Shown here: positions 1-11,587 of the stretch, piece after piece
Layout: each line of letters begins with the position of its first letter
Position numbering within the stretch: position 1 is the stretch's first letter
Translations under genes and position numbers: made by a program
The notes under the pieces: generated by a model
What the model saw: the letters and a program-made list of their open reading frames with translations, nothing else
What the model was told of the DNA's origin: nothing
The model's database searches: none
Assembly (NCBI RefSeq): GCF_018991925.1
Contig: NW_024753828.1
Location: 1,473,620 to 1,537,619 of the forward strand
Direction: 5' to 3'
Origin: Homarus americanus
Lineage: Eukaryota; Arthropoda; Malacostraca; Decapoda; Nephropidae
Length of the DNA: 64,000 nucleotides

Positions 1-1389
1 TATAAACTGCAAAAAGTTGGATGGTCATCATTTATTTATTTTTTCAATAATGTATATGTGCATAAAGTACAGTGGTCCCTCGGTTAACGAACGGTTTTAT
101 TAACGAAATTTCGGTTAACGAATTACCTCCCATAAGGATCTTCAATTCGGTTAACGAACAAAACATAGATTAACAAAATCCTTACGACTAACACGTTTTG
201 TTATGAGCTACACCTGATCAGCTAGTCCGCCAATACAGTACTCCGTAATCGGTTCTATGTTTACATTCGTTTCCAGTGGAGTAAATATCAAGAAGGTTGT
301 GCTCTTTAATATTTTTGCAATTTTTTATATTAAAATTATTAGTCATTTTAAAATTTAGTTAACATATTGATAATATATGCAGTACAGGGAACTAGTTTTT
401 TGTGCGCCCATCAGCCGCTTGACTCACCCACCAAAGCGTCTGTTTAACTGTGTTTACAGTGGAGGAAACATCGATTTTGTTGGTGTCTTGAATATTTTTG
501 CATTTTTAAATTAAAATTATTGGTCATTCTGAAATTTAGTTAACACATTGATAATTAATATATAGCACAGTGCAGTGTTGATTTAAATAAAATAATCTTG
601 AATAACACCTAGTGAACTTAAAATTTTATTGATGAAATTACTGCATCAAGCATGGGTCCAAAGAAAGGCGATTTCTCCTCCATCCCCACTTCCTTCTCTT
701 CTCCCTTCTCCTCTTCCACCCCCCACTTCTAATTCTCATCATCATCATCAATCAGCAAACTTATACATACACACCTCAAAGTAAGTGTACTTTACTGCAT
801 TTTGTTTATACTTTGTTTGTACTTTTCTGTGAGCAGGAACCAATTACCCAATATCCCATTGAAATACAGTGGTCCCTCAGTTAACAAACACAATTCGTTC
901 CAGAAGGTCGTTCCTTAACTGAAACCATTGTTTCAATGGGATTTTGGGAAATTGGTTCCAGCTCACCGAAAATTACATACAAAGTAAAAATAAATGCAGT
1001 AAAGTACACTTACTTTGAGGTGCGTATGTAGAAGGCTCCTGGTTGATGATGATGATGGGGATTAGAAGTGGGGGTGGAGAAGAGAAGGAAGAGGGGGTGG
1101 AAGAGAAATCACCCCATGCTCCATGCCTTCATTTCACCTATAAAATTTTAAGTTCACTAGGTGTAATTCAAGATTATTTTCTTTAAATCAACACTGCACT
1201 GCACTATATATTGTCAATATGTAAAATAAATTTCAGAATGACCAATAATTGTACTGTAAAAATGTAAAAATAATTTATGTTCAAGAGAGCCACAAGCAAG
1301 ATGTTACCTCCACTGACCAGAGATACAAACTGACGCCTTGGTTGGCGAGTCAAGTGGCTGATTGGCGCACCAAAAACTAGTTTCCTGTA

Positions 1390-4016
1390 CAGTGGTCCCT
1401 CGGTCAACGAGCACAATCCGTTCCAGCAGGTTGCTCGTTAACCGAAACCATTGTTTCAATGGGTTTTTGGGTAATTGGTTCCAGCTCACCGAAAATTGCC
1501 TAAATTCAACAAAAAAGGTAGAAATGTACACTTACTTTGAGGTGTGTATGTAGAAGGCTCCTCGATGATGATGATGATGTGAATTTGAAGTGGGAGGTGC
1601 AGGAGAAGGGAGAAGAGAAGGAAGTGGAGGTGGAGGAGAAGCATTTTACTGCTTCTTGGAAGGTGAGTCACCTTCCATGAAAATGTCAGGAACCTCTGGA
1701 CTGACAGATTCTCCACCAGGAACATCCTCTCTCCTTCTTGAAGTGGAAGGCTGAGGGCGAGCATCTTGTTCCCTCTGCCTTTTACTGAAGTGTCAATTGT
1801 GGTCTGTGGGGCATCTCTCCTCCTCATCATTAACATATGTTTAAAGAAGGAGACCATTGTGTCTTTCAACATGACACAAAGTTAGTTCAGATTGTTCCAC
1901 ATCTGGGTGCCTTGAAGCCAGTTTCCTGAGCTTCTCCCAATAGTAAATAACATCTTTTAACTCTGAAGTTGACATATGGTCATAACTTTCCTTTTCCTCC
2001 TCACCATTGTCAGCCTCTGACATCTCATCCAGTTGCTTCAAGTCATCAGGAGTAAGTTCCTCTTCATGAGACATCACAAGCTCTTCCACATCCTCCTCCT
2101 CCTCCACTTCAAGGCCCAATGACTGACCATGGACACAATCTCCTGGTCCAACTCTGTTTCTTCCTCAAATCCCTCAAAATCATGGACTACTGATGGCCAC
2201 AGTGCTTTCCATGAAGAATTGAGGGATCTAGTGGAGACTTCTTGCCACGATGACACAATCAATTTTAGAGCCTCCAGGATGTTGAATTATGTCTTCCAGC
2301 ACTGTTTCAGTGTTAGTTCAGGATCAGTGGAAGTTGCCTGATGACACCTCCTAAACATTTTCTTCATGTACAACTTCTTGAAGTTGCTGATCACATTCTG
2401 GTCCATTGGCTGTATGATTGATGTAGTGTTGGGAGGCAAAAACAACACTTTCACAAAGTCAAATTGATACTCCAAAGTTCTGGCAAGTTCAGGGTCATGC
2501 CCAGGGGCATTATCCATGAGGAGAAGAGCCTTTAAAGGGAGTTTATTGGTGGTTAGGTAGCTCTTGACAGAAGGGCAAAACACCTCAACAACCCATTTAT
2601 TAAAGAGCTGTCCTGTCACCCATGCCTTACGGTTGGACTTCCAATAAACTCCAAGCTTTCCTCTTACCACTTTTGATGTTTGAACACCCTGGGGTTCTCA
2701 GAGTGGTAGACAAGCATATGCTTCAGTCGGAAATCCCCTGAAGCATTGGCACCAAGCAATAGAGTGAGATGGTCTTTCATGGGTTTATGCCCAGGTAGAG
2801 GCTTCATCTCTGGTGATGAATGTTCTTTTGCACATCTTTTTCCAAAACAGCCCAGTTTCGTCCACATTGAACACTTGCTGTGGAAGATAATTTTCCTCTT
2901 CCACCAGTTCTTTAAATTCCACTAAAAACTTTGCTGCCCCTTCCTTATCAGCACTAGCAGCCTCACCATGCCGAACTACGTACACAAAAAATGTCACTTC
3001 TTTTCTTAAATTTTTCGAACCAGCCTTTGCTGGCCCTAAAATCTTCAAATTCTGTGCCTGAAGAACCAGGTTGATCTGTCTTTAAATGTTCGTAAATCTC
3101 CCTGGCTCTTTCACAAATAAATTCAGTAGAAACTGAATCACCTTTCATCTGTTTTTCCCTAATCCAGATGAGAAGTAACCTCTCTGTTTCTGCAATTAGG
3201 GATCTACTTTTAAACACTCTGGTAGATTTGTCTCTCACTTTCACTTCTTTAAATTTGTCTTTCTGTGCAAGAATTGTCGACACAGTTGATGTCGCATTGC
3301 CATATTCTTTGCATAGCGCATTTGTTCTAAAGCCTTCTTCATGTTTTTTTATAATTTCCTGCTTGGTTTGGATTGAAATCGCTTTCTTGATCTCTTAAGC
3401 CCCATGCGGGATTCAAACAATCTCAACACGTGATATTTTAAGTTTAAACTTGGTGTAATACAAGATTATTTTCTTTAAAATAACACTGCACTGCACTATA
3501 TATTGTCAATATGTAAAAGAAATTTCAAAATGACCAATAATTTGCTTGGAAACACAGAAAAAAAGCATTTAATTGAAGAGAGTCTCAAGCAAGATGTTAC
3601 CTCCATTGAAAAGACAGAGACTAAAGCCTGTATGGTGTGTTGGCAGGCTGGCTGGCACGCATGAAACTAGTGACCTTACCCGGGTACCTTCAATTATGTT
3701 CAATAATTGTTAAAATGACTAAAAAATTTAATATTAAACTTTTAAAATTATTGAATAGTATAAACTTCTTGATATTTACTAAAATAGTAAGGAATTTAAG
3801 CCCTAGAACCGATTACTGTATTGGCGGACTAATACTACAGCTGGTTGACCGCCAAGTGCAAGCGAAAACATGTTCAGGTCGGCTTGTAAGAAACTCGTTA
3901 ATCGAGGGATTCTCGTTAACCGAAGTTAAGAATCTTATGGGAGGTAACTCGTTAATCGAAATCTCGTTAACCGAGGCGCTCGTTAACCGAGGCGCTCGTT
4001 AACCGAGGGACCACTG
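1390..4016 (-). mobile_element. Tigger-like copy 3, near full length (2.6 kb)
   Basis: The TIRs are CAGTGGTCCCTCGGTCAACG at 1390 and its complement ending at 4016, flanked by TA at 1388-1389 and 4017-4018. The ends contain iterated GTTAACCGA subterminal motifs (for example CTCGTTAACCGAGGCG twice near 3965-3995), the usual sort of transposase-binding repeats. It carries the only transposase remnant of the nest, on the minus strand. Its 2627 bp length fits a pogo/Tigger element. Confidence 0.9.
1660..3402 (-). pseudogene. Tigger (TIGD1-like) DDE transposase, frameshifted
   Basis: Read on the minus strand, the order is an N-terminal CENP-B/pogo-type helix-turn-helix (…SIQTKQEIIKKHEEGFRTN…, 3283-3395), a second HTH_Tnp_Tc5 region (ERAREIYEHL, GWFEKFKKR, 2963-3200) and the DDE_1 catalytic core. 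The three catalytic aspartates are visible: FNVDETGLFWKK (about 2855-2890), LLLMDNAPGH (about 2500-2530) and PPNTTSIIQPMDQ (about 2395-2435). An acidic C-terminal tail follows (VEEEEDVEEL, 2050-2115) with HMLMMRRRDAPQTT near 1800-1845. At least six frameshifts break the reading between 1660 and 3400, one right after the probable start, so it cannot make an active enzyme. Known function of the family: cut-and-paste transposition at TA targets. Confidence 0.9.
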
Positions 4017-4041
4017 TACGGTACTCCAATAATGTTAAATA

Positions 4042-5087
4042 CAGTCAACCCTCGTTAATTCGGACTAATAGGGGGGAAGGGTGTCCGTTTTAGCCGATTG
4101 TCCGAATTAACCGATTTAGGGGTTAATATTGCATTATATTTCAAAGTCATTGTTTTCGTCACGATTTTATCCCACTTTCCACTGTAATACGTATGTAATT
4201 TCAGCAAAAATATTACATTTCCGTGAATGTATTATATCAAGCACAGTATGAATAGAATGCCATTGTAATATAACAGTATTTTAACCGAAAACTACTAAAA
4301 AAACGAATAACATCTCAAGAACATCGGAAGCTTAGGTAAAGTCTTTTGTTTTCGTCATGTATTTTATCCTATTTTACATTGAAATACATCACGTTTCAGC
4401 AAAACTACTATTTATTTCCGAGAATATATTCATTCAGGCACAGTTAAGGTAAAATATACATGTGATGTAACAGTTTTTTAACTGAAAACGATTCGAAAAA
4501 CACGTGTACCGTGTAGCTGATACTCAACAGCTGGTGGTGCGTCATGTGTCGTTGTAAACAATAGGAGGTTGAAGTAGATTACCGGGTATTATATTAAGTG
4601 TGAAATATCAAAAAGGTTTTTATTACCGGTATTTTTTGTAGATCGATGAGAACTGTGATACCGTATATGATATGGTAAGTTAGCCTGTGCTAAGAACTTC
4701 AACATAGACTACTGAAAACACGTTGTAAGGTAATTTAGCCTATTGTAAGTTGGTGAGCTTCATTTGCTGAAGGAACTGCACAACTTTTCATTACTAATTG
4801 GTACAAATTTTACGTTTCCATTGTTTACTGGCAGTAAATGGTAAATATTTTTCATGTTTGAAGCTAAAAGTTGCATCCCCCCCCACACTAGTGGTGGAGA
4901 TGTTACATTTGACCAAAAAGACGCTGGTGTTTTATCCCAGCAGTGGGTGGACCAGCATTTTAGGTTAAGGTCCGTGTAGGTAATATTCCTACAAATCTTA
5001 TAAAAAAAAAAAAAAAAGTTCGTTCATATTTTGTCCAAATTATCCGAAATCCGGATTAAAGGGGTCCGAATTAACGAGGGTCGACTG
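4042..5087. mobile_element. MITE with CAGTC-AACCCTCGTTAATTCGG ends
   Basis: The terminal inverted repeat is CAGTCAACCCTCGTTAATTC at 4042; the complement at 5087 has one mismatch over about 24 bp. It lies inside Tigger copy 2. The left flank is TA (4040-4041) and the right is CA (5088-5089), which fits a decayed TA duplication. The 1046 bp have no usable ORF. The TIR style resembles Tigger/pogo families but is distinct from the CAGTGGTCCC family around it. The interior has an imperfect tandem duplication (about 4145-4310 and 4340-4505). A poly(A) run lies at 5000-5016. Confidence 0.8.
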
Positions 5088-5162
5088 CAAATGTTAAAAT
5101 TACTAAAAATTTTAATCTAAAACTTGGAAAATTATTGAATAGTACAACCTTCTTGATATATA

Positions 5163-5958
5163 CGGTGGTCCCTCGGTTAACGAGCACAATCCGTTCTAGA
5201 AGGTTGCTCGTTAACCGAAAAACTCGTTAACCGAAACCATTGTTTCAATGGGTTTTTGGGTAATTGGTTCCAGTTCACCAAAAATTGCCTAAATTCATCA
5301 AAAAAGGTAGAAAAGTACACTTACTTTGAGGTGTGTATGTAGAAGGCTCCTGGATGATGATGCTGGGAATGAGAATGGGGGTGGAGGAGAAGGGAGAAGA
5401 GAAGGCATTGGGGCATTTCACCCATAAAATTTTAGTTCTCTTGGTGTAATTCAGGATTATTTTTTTTAAATCAACACTGCACTGCATTATATATTGTCAA
5501 TATGTAAAATAAATTTCAAATTGACCAATAATTTGCTTGTAACCACAGAAAAAAAGCATTTAGTTGAAGAGAGTCTCAAGCAAGATGTTACCTCCACTGA
5601 AAAGACACAAAGGCTGACGCCTGTATGCTGTGTTGGCAGGCTGGATGGCGTGCCACAAACTAGTGACCCTACCTTCAATTATGTTCAATAATTGTTAAAA
5701 TGACTAAAAATTTTAATATTAAACTTTTAAAATTATTGAATAGTATAAATTTCTTGATATTTACTAAAAGGGTAAGGAATTTAAGCCCTAGAACCGATTA
5801 CTGTATTGGCGGACTAATACTACAGCTGGTGGACCTCGAAATGCAAGCTAAAACATGTGGATTGTGGAGGTCGGCTCGTAAGAAACTCGTTAATCGAAGT
5901 TAAGAATCTTATGGAAGGTAACTCGTTAACCGAAATCTCGTTAACCAAGGGACCACTG
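5163..5958 (+). mobile_element. Tigger-like copy 4 (796-bp MITE)
   Basis: It starts CGGTGGTCCCTCGGTTAACG at 5163 and ends GGGACCACTG at 5958. The flanking TA sits at 5161-5162 and 5959-5960. Left and right ends match copy 3 but the transposase region is gone: the sequence jumps from the GATGATG-rich left part to the ATTTTAGTTCTC block at about 5425. This makes it a non-autonomous deletion derivative of the copy 3 type. Confidence 0.87.
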
Positions 5959-6236
5959 TACTCAAATGGGAACAAATTTAAGCCCTAGAGCCGATTACAG
6001 TTTTGGCGGACTAATATTCCAGCTGGTGAGCAAGCGAAAACACGTTGACATGATTTCGTAAGAATTTCGTTAACCGAATTTTTTTCGTTAACCGAAATGA
6101 AGATTCTTATAGAAGGTAATTCGTTAACCGAAATTTCGTTAACCGAGGGATCACTGTAATGGCTTCGGTTAACAAAATTTTAAGTTAACGAACGACTCTG
6201 TGGAACGAATTGTGTTCGTTAATTGAGGGACCACTG

Positions 6237-9200
6237 TATATTAAAAAAATTCAACGGAACTTTTGTGATTTTATACCTATTACTCGTTAATGAGTCATCC
6301 TATCATGCCAGTCGGTATCTCTTACAATACCATATGGACAGGACTGATTCCCAACAGTATTTGGGATGAAATGAGCGGGTATTAGAGCTTATTGTATTGA
6401 TTTTGTGGACATTAAAGCCTCGACTAACGATGGTTGTAGATGTAGTAAAATTAATGTAAAAAATACTGTATGGATCTTTTATTAAATTTTGTGTAATGTA
6501 CATACAATAGAAGTGACCAATAAATTGGAAGAGAAAAAAGTGAGACTGTACGGAAGGCACACACACACGGGAATTAGCCGTTTGAAGAGACCCTTTGTAG
6601 GGGGGGGCATCACAGTCACTTTTACCCCCAATAGACCCTTCTCTCTCCGGCTGGGAGATGGGTGATTATGAAAGGCAGGGTTTTTTTTTTTGCTCATAAA
6701 ATATCACTGACTTAGGAGAACATAACTTGCATTGCTGGAATTCTTGTAAGATAGCAATTAATCTGAGTATAAACATCCCTTATCTTGCACCATACATAAT
6801 AATTTCAGCAATTAACTTAGTACATTTGAGTACAGGTTGTGATAATTTTTGTGGTTGCAGTTTCAAAGCTTTGTGACATCACTAATGTATAATGAGTCTC
6901 CATATGCCCTGGTTTATTCATTGATCAGTTGTCTAAGTGCAAAAGTAGCCCTGTCGAGCTATCATGTATCAATTAATTTTAAAATAGAAATTATAATGTA
7001 AAATGTTATAAGACAATGGTTTAGTAGTGCTGATAATGTGTGTGCTGTGTAAGTGTCTTGGCATGTCACCTCACCACCTCACTCCTGAACTAACTCTTCA
7101 TCAATTTTTTAAAATCCTACTATGTGCTTGGCAAGCTCAACACACACACACACACACGAGAATTAAGACAACAAACATCCAGTGACTGCAAGAAGGCGAA
7201 TTAAAAGATCAGCTGTTGAGGAACTTGTCGCTTGGCAACACTGGTGCTTGTTACACTCCTTTCCACTCCATCTCTCTAATCACCCACACCTTTCTGCTTT
7301 CTCACTCCATAATTTAAAAAGTAATGTAATGTTAAAGGGACACAACTTTGCTCATTTATACTTATACCTATCACAATATCTCTAAATATACTTTAGGTTT
7401 TGTGTTTATTCAAGACATCTTCAGGATTTGCGACCCACTATAGCGTGTTTTTTCCCAGCTGAGAAAAGATGCCCCCCCCCCTCCTCAAAAGTTACAGCTG
7501 ATTGACTGTTGCAAACCTGTCGGATTTTGTCCTGAAGTAATGATGTATTTCTAAATGAGTTTATTCATCATCGTATACTTATTTTTACCCACAATAAGGC
7601 ATACTAAGACAATTATGTATCAGTAATACTACATTACGTAAAAACAACATTTTAATAAACCAGAATCACATTGAAATATTACATGACCGTTAGCAGAGGT
7701 GGGTGGGGGGTGAAAACGAGTGAATTTCACCTAAAATAAATGTCACAATCATCTAAAACACCAAGAAAACTAAAAAAGAAAAATTTTCATGGGGGAAAAA
7801 AAGGTTAAAACTAAACTATGTTTCCGTACTAATCTAACCTTACCTGACCTAACCTAACAGGCCACGCCCTAACCGTACCTAAATGATCGAGTGAGTAGCA
7901 TTGCACCATAACGTTGTCACCATAACATCAAATTGGAACTTAAAGTAATTTGTGATTATTACAAGAAATAAATCACGAATATCACGTTTATTTTTGGAAT
8001 GCCTCGCTAAATTTAAATACTTGTACAGTATATTCTTTCGTTTCTCAAAGAGATCTATTAAATGGTAAGAGAAAAACATCATACAAAGGTGATGGGTGGT
8101 TAACGAAAAATGACCAAACTATATACCTCCACAGTCTATGTGCTCCCTAAACACATGTTGAACTGTATACTTGCATAGACTATGGCAAATATTTACAAAT
8201 TGTCCATAATGGTTTTGGACATGAAACTTACATCTTTGCAATGGTTTCTCATGTATTTTGAATGATACTGGACAACAATTCTATCACAAATTACTCATTC
8301 TTGAGTTTGACATCTTGTGGGACCTGTGGGAAATCGGGGTTTTTGGGTGTGGGTAGAGGAAACGGTATATTTTTACTTTAGGACATGAGTCCCTAGGGGT
8401 TGAACAATATGTTTTTCCAGTATATTTCGGTGTGTTTTAAACGAATCTGACCTTCATTTTTGGCGGAAATTGCTCGTTTTTGCCACCCCCCCCCCAACAA
8501 TTATGGAGGAGAGCCAGGGAAATCGGGGTTTTTGGGTGGGGTAGAAAACGAAAACGAGTCATCTAACCTAATAACCTAATAAAACCTAAGCTGACCTGAC
8601 CTAACCTAACCCCTAGACAGGGGCGCTGCCCCTGGAACCCCAGTAGGCCCAGCTTAAACTAACCTAAATGTTTCAGTAGTTTAAAACATTGGGGCATACC
8701 ATGTCCGAGAGTTCAATACCTTAGAAGTGGAAGGACCAGGGATACATAAGAATTGGATAGAATTATCATCTTTCTCGACAATAAACTTAAAATAATCGTA
8801 GGAGCACAAATGACAACCAACCTCCACCACAGCCATTGTGAGACTGGTCAATGAAATTAAAATCATACCCAGGCTGCTTCCTTAAAAAAAAATTAAATGT
8901 GATTGGTCGAAAAAAATTCCCATGATATCGATACATCATTGGTCACAACTGGATGAAGTCAGTCAATGCTGCGCTTGTGTGATGCGCCGATAACATCCCC
9001 TTACAGACAATGACTGAAAACTACGTAAAATCAATTAAATTTAATTGTGTCGCTATTATCCATTTCCGCCTGGTAAATATGGGGTTCAAAATGCTCAGAA
9101 TAGGGAGATCTAAATGTTTATAACTTTTGGGCGCACTATGTCCTAAAGTAGAATAATACCAGAAAAACAAGTGATATGCTATACAAATGACCAAAGTTAG

Positions 9201-9450
9201 CTCGGATTTTCCTTTTTTGAAAAGTAATTTTTTTTTTTTTTTTTTTTTAGAAATCAAGCCGAGTTTTGGTGAAAGACAATTATCACATTCAAATGAAACC
9301 CAAAACCCATCAGAAGAACTTAGGTTTCATCTCAAAATCAGTTTCTGTACTAACTAAACCTGCCCTAACCACCACTGTTCAGAATATATATATATTACCT
9401 AACCAAGGAGAAGAGCCCCAGGACCCCCCAACAGAGCTCACATCGAAGCA
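6237..9450. other. Non-coding stretch, no gene recognised
   Basis: No ORF here shows a recognisable family motif. It holds a (CA)n run (7140-7157) and homopolymer runs (for example C9 near 7471 and a long T run at 9228-9249). Short CCTAA-like blocks occur at 7836-7858 and 8583-8612. The phrase AATCGGGGTTTTTGGGTG occurs twice (8333 and 8520), beside a short GGGGCGCTGCCCCTGGAACC block at about 8620. This looks like old repetitive intergenic DNA. Confidence 0.5.
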
Positions 9451-9451
9451 A

Positions 9452-9473
9452 CCTAACCTAACCTAACCTAACC
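9452..9473. repeat. Interstitial telomere-like (CCTAA)n
   Basis: Four perfect CCTAA units plus CC, followed by a degenerate CTTACC. TTAGG/CCTAA is the usual arthropod telomere repeat. There is no chromosome end here, so this is an interstitial tract. Confidence 0.8.
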
Positions 9474-9772
9474 TTACCTTATTAAGAGTGAGCAGGTAGT
9501 GGTTCGTCTATACAAACACACATGAGCTCTCTGAGGAAGGAGGTAACATCAACACGGGACTTAGAAATCACATTAATTTGTTAAGGAGTCATTGAATATC
9601 GATGACTCCCACGCAAATTAATGCGATTTTCTCGAAAACTAATAATTTGCGACGTGAAAATTACTAAGTTGTTAAAAATGACCAGATATACCTACAACTG
9701 GATCCAAAATTATTGTGGGACATTATGAGCAACTTTTAAAAAAAAAACCTAGTCTACATAGCATGCCAAATT

Positions 9773-9998
9773 TGGATCACCTGAAGAATCATCACCCCAG
9801 CTTATTTCACCTAAAGATTAAACCACCCTAAAACTATTTTGGGAGGATGAGGTTACGTTAGGATATATTAGGTTAGATTTAGGTTAGGATAGAATAGGTT
9901 TAGGTTAGGATAGAATAGGTTTAGGTTAGGTTAAGTTAGCATTAAGGTAGTTAATCTTCAGGTGAAATATGCTGGGGCGATGATTCTTCAAGTGATTC
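9773..9998. mobile_element. Foldback element with TTAGG-like loop
   Basis: The left arm (9773-9832, TTGGATCACCTGAAGAATCA onward) is an imperfect inverted repeat of the right arm (9941-9998, ending ATGATTCTTCAAGTGATTCC). The arms are about 60 bp. The loop is built of AGGTTAGGATAGAATAGGTTT-type units related to TTAGG. A relative lies at 58977-59113. It has no ORF and reads as a foldback/MITE-like element of unknown superfamily. Confidence 0.65.
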
Positions 9999-10020
9999 CT
10001 GTATGTTGATTTTACTAGAA

Positions 10021-10262
10021 AAACAGTATTATTACAAGAGCAAATTACCTCAAGTTACTCAACAACCAGTCGTGTTACTAATTAAACAGTATTATTACAA
10101 GAGCAAATTACCTCGTTACTCTACAACCAGTCGTGTTACTAATTAAACAGTATTATTACAAGAGCAAATTACCTCGTTACTCTACAACCAGTCGTGTTAC
10201 TAATTAAACAGTATTATTACAAGACCAAATTACCTCACGTTACTCTACATCAGGTCGTGTTG
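10021..10262. repeat. Four-copy 61-bp tandem repeat
   Basis: Units begin AAACAGTATTATTACAAGAG at 10021, 10084, 10145 and 10206, giving periods of 63, 61 and 61 bp. Units 2 and 3 look identical; the outer two differ at several positions. No unique spacers are present, so this is not a CRISPR array. Confidence 0.9.
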
Positions 10263-10666
10263 CCGCCAAACCCTCACCGCGTCCGATACTTCCTCCTTGA
10301 TCTTGAATTTCTTGATCTCTAAAGTTATTGTTCTTTATTCACTAATATATACACAAACTACTATTACATTTTCATATTTTTTAAGTTAAATTAATAATTA
10401 ATTACATGTTTTTAATATTATTTCCAAGAGAAAATTTTATTGTTTTGGTATAGTTGAGCTTTAATTCAATAGTTACGTACGAACATTCACTTACTAATAC
10501 AGTCTCAATTTAAAGATATTTTCCGCAATTTTATATAAGATAACAACACATTATTTTAAAAAATACTACTAAATATTTTCACAATTTCATTTTATATTTT
10601 TACTGTTAGATATTATCTTATATATTATCCATATTATTTTAAATTTTTTGTAATACTGTACTGATA

Positions 10667-11239
10667 TTGTTAAAGCTCAGATATCTAGACGGTCCGTCCC
10701 TCGTGACGATCTTCAGGAGTGAAGTGCTTCCCCATCTGGAGTACTGTCACCCCGTCTGGTCCCCGAGATATGCTAGGGACTGTCAGTTGGTTGAAAATGT
10801 TCAAAGGAGGGCCACCAGACTGGTGCCTGCACTGCGGCACCTCAACTACCCTGAGAGATTGGAGCGCCTGAACTTGCCTAGCTTATACTACAGACGGGCA
10901 AGGGGGGACCTAGTTGAGGTGTATAAGCATCTCAGGGTGCACTACTCAGTTGAGTGTCCTTACTTGGAGCTGGCGGACGCTCGCCCCACAAGGGGTCACA
11001 GCTCAAGATTGAAGAAGCCGCAAGTCCGGAAAACCGTGAGGGCAAACTTTTTCGGAGTGAGAGTTGTAAACTCTTGGAACAATCTACCAGAGAGTGTTGT
11101 GACGGCACCGAGTGTGAGCTCTTTCAAGAAAAGACTTGACCAACACTGGAGCGGGTTCAGGTACATTCAGGAGCCGGTGCATGCCCAGTATTTGCCAACA
11201 GTGCGTGACAGAGACGTGATCGATCGCCCGGGCGGCTAG
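10667..11239 (+). pseudogene. LINE reverse transcriptase C-terminal region (CR1/Jockey-like, 5' truncated)
   Basis: A 190-codon open frame covers the segment after the RT catalytic core. Motifs typical of this region are LPHLEYCHPVWSPRY, VQRRATRLVPALRHLNYPER, RLNLPSLYYRRARGDLVEVYK and VRVVNSWNNLPESVV. No FADD box or endonuclease is present; upstream of about 10660 the sequence turns AT-rich and unrelated, so the copy is 5' truncated, as usual for LINEs. The ATG falls inside the conserved region and is not a true start. After the stop, a tail with CGATCGCCC(A/G)AGCGGCTA repeated and AAAGTAAAA-type sequence runs to about 11350. Confidence 0.85.
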
Positions 11240-11461
11240 CGAGCCGATCTTTTGGTGAAGAATATAAATGAAAAGAGAAGTGACCGATCGCCCAAGCGGC
11301 TAACAAGCCGATCAGTGGCGAAGAGGATAAAAGTAAAAAGTAAAAGCAAAGCCTTACTGTGGCTTGTCTGGGTTACCTTTTTTTTCGGAGAATAGACCCC
11401 CCCAAAGGGCACAGATCATTGACTTACAATGGGGATTGGGGGGGGGGGGGATAAGAGTATG

Positions 11462-11587
11462 TTAATCTACACCACAAAGATGTCGGAAAACTAGCTTTTT
11501 GAAGAGAGACAGATTGTATAAGTGTCGAAACACAGAAGAGAGAGCATTCCACAGTTTGGCTGTGTTGAAGAAAGAAGGATGTACTAT
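11462..11587 (-). pseudogene. LINE RT C-terminal scrap, cut by LTR element A
   Basis: Minus-strand translation reads VHPSFFNTAKLWNALS, then FRHLYNLSLFKKLVFRHL and a stop. This is the LWN.LP...FK..L pattern that closes many LINE RT proteins. The frame enters the LTR of element A exactly at 11588, so the LTR element landed in this LINE. No clear continuation is visible beyond 13255. Confidence 0.5.

Larger units (their letters stand above)
867..6156 (+). mobile_element. Tigger-like copy 2 (non-autonomous, holds three inserts)
   Basis: It starts with CAGTGGTCCCTCAGTTAACA at 867 and ends with GGGATCACTG at 6156. Own sequence is 867-1389, 4019-4041, about 5088-5162 and 5961-6156, roughly 0.82 kb. 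Inserts are copy 3 (1390-4016), an unrelated MITE (4042-5087) and copy 4 (5163-5958). The spliced remainder aligns by eye end to end with copy 4, for example at the ACTAGT and TGTTAAAAT blocks. It has no transposase and is a MITE-sized internal deletion derivative. It is younger than copy 1 and older than its three inserts. Confidence 0.85.
70..6236 (-). mobile_element. Tigger-like DNA transposon copy 1 (outermost, internally deleted, split)
   Basis: The ends are CAGTGGTCCCTCGGTTAACG at 70 and its complement ending at 6236. The element's own sequence is 70-866 plus 6159-6236, about 875 bp. Copy 2 was inserted at a TA at 865-866, repeated at 6157-6158. Across that break the sequence reads ...CCCATTGAAA-TA-ATGGCTTCGG, as in the intact left ends of the other copies, so the join is well supported. 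The copy is inverted relative to the others. It keeps the probable transposase start (ATGGGTCCAAAGAAAGGC near 653) and then loses the rest, so it is a deletion derivative that needed a transposase in trans. The family assignment comes from the TIR, the TA target and the transposase inside copy 3. Confidence 0.85.

Noticed and set aside
6303..9257. Scattered 60-90-codon frames
   Set aside because: No motif, no codon bias that I can see and no supporting signals; treated as chance.
10021..10262. A CRISPR-like array
   Set aside because: Whole 61-bp units repeat without unique spacers, in a eukaryotic context; it is a plain tandem repeat.
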